Shown: piece by piece, positions 62,802-64,000 of the stretch
Layout of the letters: the number at the start of each line of letters is the position of its first letter
How positions within the stretch are numbered: the stretch's first letter is position 1
Source of the DNA: Seminavis robusta
Lineage: Eukaryota; Bacillariophyta; Bacillariophyceae; Naviculales; Naviculaceae
Reading direction: 5' to 3'
Assembly: GCA_903772945.1 (NCBI GenBank)
Contig: CAICTM010000004.1
Span: 124,001 to 188,000 of the forward strand
DNA length: 64,000 bases
Translations under genes and position numbers: made by a program
Notes under the pieces: model-generated
What the model was told of the DNA's origin: nothing
Seen by the model: the letters and a program-made list of their open reading frames with translations, nothing else
Databases searched by the model: none

Positions 62802-63794
62802 GGTGAGCGATAACAAACAAAAGAGCGAGAATAACAAACAAAAGAGCGAGAGCAACAAAAGAGCGAGTACAGATCGATGCATAGCTTTCGCTGTAAAAAG
62901 TGCTGGATCGAAATTTATGAGATAATGACGAGCGAACTGACTCGACTCCATCCAACAGGAAAATCCAACGGCCAAGCCACCGTACCCGGGATACAGCAGT
63001 TGAATCAGAGGGGATCTTTGGGAGTTTACCCTCTCTCAACACAAAGAGAGAGGTTCCGGGACCATAAGTCTTCGAGTTTCGCGGAACGTTTGTGTGTGAC
63101 TTGTGGTCTTTCGTACGATTGGAGTTGTATTTTGGCAAAGATACTTAGGCAAAAAGTTGTATTTTGAGGCACCCGATGCAACTACCAATGCGATTCTGAG
63201 TAGTATCGGATACCCTCAAATGCCTGGTTTTCCCTGCCAAATTACTCTCAATGACTTATCCGTATCACCATACCCCAATAAAGGATAACCATACTTAGGC
63301 CTAAGTAGGGGCGAACTCACTACTATGACTACAGGGTAAGTCCCACCAGTCGATACAACTCCCCCTTTCCACATACCCTCTACTATGCTAGTACGGTTGT
63401 ATATTAGTAATACAGTACTAGTACTATCTAGCTACTAGCTAGATCGCAGGCGGTGAAAGAAGACGCTTCTCACCAGAGCAACTTCCCGCTGGACGCAGTA
63501 CAGTACCATAAAAAGGCGTACCGCCGAGAGACAGAACTGCAACAAGGTTGGGGTATCGTTGGGTGCCAAGATTATATATTAGGGTGAAGGCTTTTTTTGA
63601 TGCTCATCGTTCGTCGGATCCATTCACAGTCCGCACACTGGCACGCTGGCGGACGTCAGTCACAACAAAAGCAAAAAGTTGTTGAACACTCTTCTTCGAA
63701 ACTCGAAACGCCGCTAATAACACCCGCGGTCTCCACAGCACAACTAGTAGTGGAAGCAGTCAGCTGTCCTGCATTCAGCTTGTTTTGTTTAGCC
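62802..63794. other. Intergenic region
   Basis: No gene supported. A repeated AACAAACAAAAGAGCGAGA unit (62814-62860) precedes the Crypton start; TAGTACTAGTAC and CTAGCTACTAGCTAG words at 63410-63442. Confidence 0.45.
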
Positions 63795-64000
63795 ATGTTT
63801 TCTTTGCGTCCCGCTCTCCGCAAGGTTGCCCTTTCGAGCCGCTTGCCGGCATCTCCAGCCGTTGCCTGTCGAGGTTGGATGCAAAAGCAACCCTTCTCGT
63901 CGAAAGATGTCGTTGAACAAGGCGAGGAGGAAGAAGATGCGGTTGCCATCGTGCAGAGCCGCCGTGAAGAATTGAGTGACAAAGGAAAACATCTCATTTG
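63795..64000 (+). CDS. N-terminus of a probable mitochondrial protein (cut by window end)
   Basis: An ATG at 63795 (TAGCCATGTTTTC) opens a frame with no stop to the window end (68 codons). It starts MFSLRPALRKVALSSRLPAS, an Arg/Leu/Ser-rich amphipathic presequence of mitochondrial type, then an RGW...QKQPFSS cleavage-like region and an acidic helix (EEEEDAVAIVQSRREEL). I do not recognise the family from this short piece. The antisense frames across it lack any such features. Confidence 0.65.
   Translation, partial: MFSLRPALRKVALSSRLPASPAVACRGWMQKQPFSSKDVVEQGEEEEDAVAIVQSRREELSDKGKHLI

Noticed and set aside
1-64000. CRISPR arrays, bacterial operons, rRNA and tRNA genes
   Set aside because: No spaced identical repeats with unique spacers and no recognisable tRNA T-arm consensus or rRNA segment found by eye; a tRNAscan/Rfam run would be needed to exclude small RNA genes.

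Overview
The window looks like nuclear DNA of a photosynthetic stramenopile, most probably a pennate diatom. I base this on plastid-type signal peptides ending in ASAF/SGAF, a probable pyrenoid-shell protein, two single-pass membrane proteins with extracellular leucine-rich repeats and a long acidic N-terminal part, short GT-AG introns (mostly 83-136 bp), and intergenic DNA rich in the words TAGCTAGC and TACCGGTA. I see no operons, rRNA, tRNA or CRISPR array. Most intron positions were worked out by eye from splice sites and protein continuity.

Layout. 1-3 kb: the 3' end of a membrane protein and an RBBP6/Mpe1-like DWNN protein. 5-10.4 kb: a tandem pair of membrane-anchored alpha/beta hydrolases, one with and one without an intron at the same codon. 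10.9-16.5 kb: three minus-strand genes for secretory-pathway proteins (double-SET protein, 2OG-Fe(II) dioxygenase, M23 metallopeptidase with a 29-nt micro-exon). 19.1 kb: the two-domain plastid protein (PyShell candidate). 21.5-26.1 kb: an LRR membrane protein convergent with a five-exon BCS1-type AAA ATPase. 27.9-29.7 kb: a phosphate-carrier-like SLC25 protein with an odd N-terminus. 30.1-33.9 kb: tandem MFS transporters. 33.98-36.28 kb: a segment bounded by 22-bp inverted repeats, carrying three period-9 minisatellites and a decayed unknown gene. 36.6-41.2 kb: an eEF3-type HEAT protein and the release factor eRF3. 41.3-45.3 kb: a 1,299-residue PH/coiled-coil/PDZ-like protein. 47.5-50 kb: a second LRR membrane protein broken by a frameshift at a run of nine G. 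50.1-52.9 kb: a TDP2-like phosphodiesterase divergent from SGT1. 53.3-58.4 kb: a WW/coiled-coil/PP2C fusion and a calcium-dependent protein kinase. 59.05-59.42 kb: a small inverted-repeat element packed with GAGACGATC words. 60.5-62.8 kb: a decayed Crypton (tyrosine-recombinase DNA transposon). 63.8 kb to the end: the start of a probable mitochondrial protein.

The genes do not form one pathway. Local groups do make sense: two tandem duplications (hydrolases, MFS), two adjacent translation genes (HEAT/eEF3-like and eRF3), and two signalling proteins side by side (PP2C phosphatase and CDPK). The strongest candidates for new biology are the inverted-repeat segment with minisatellites at 34-36 kb, the GAGACGATC element at 59 kb, the WW-PP2C plastid fusion and the PyShell-like protein.
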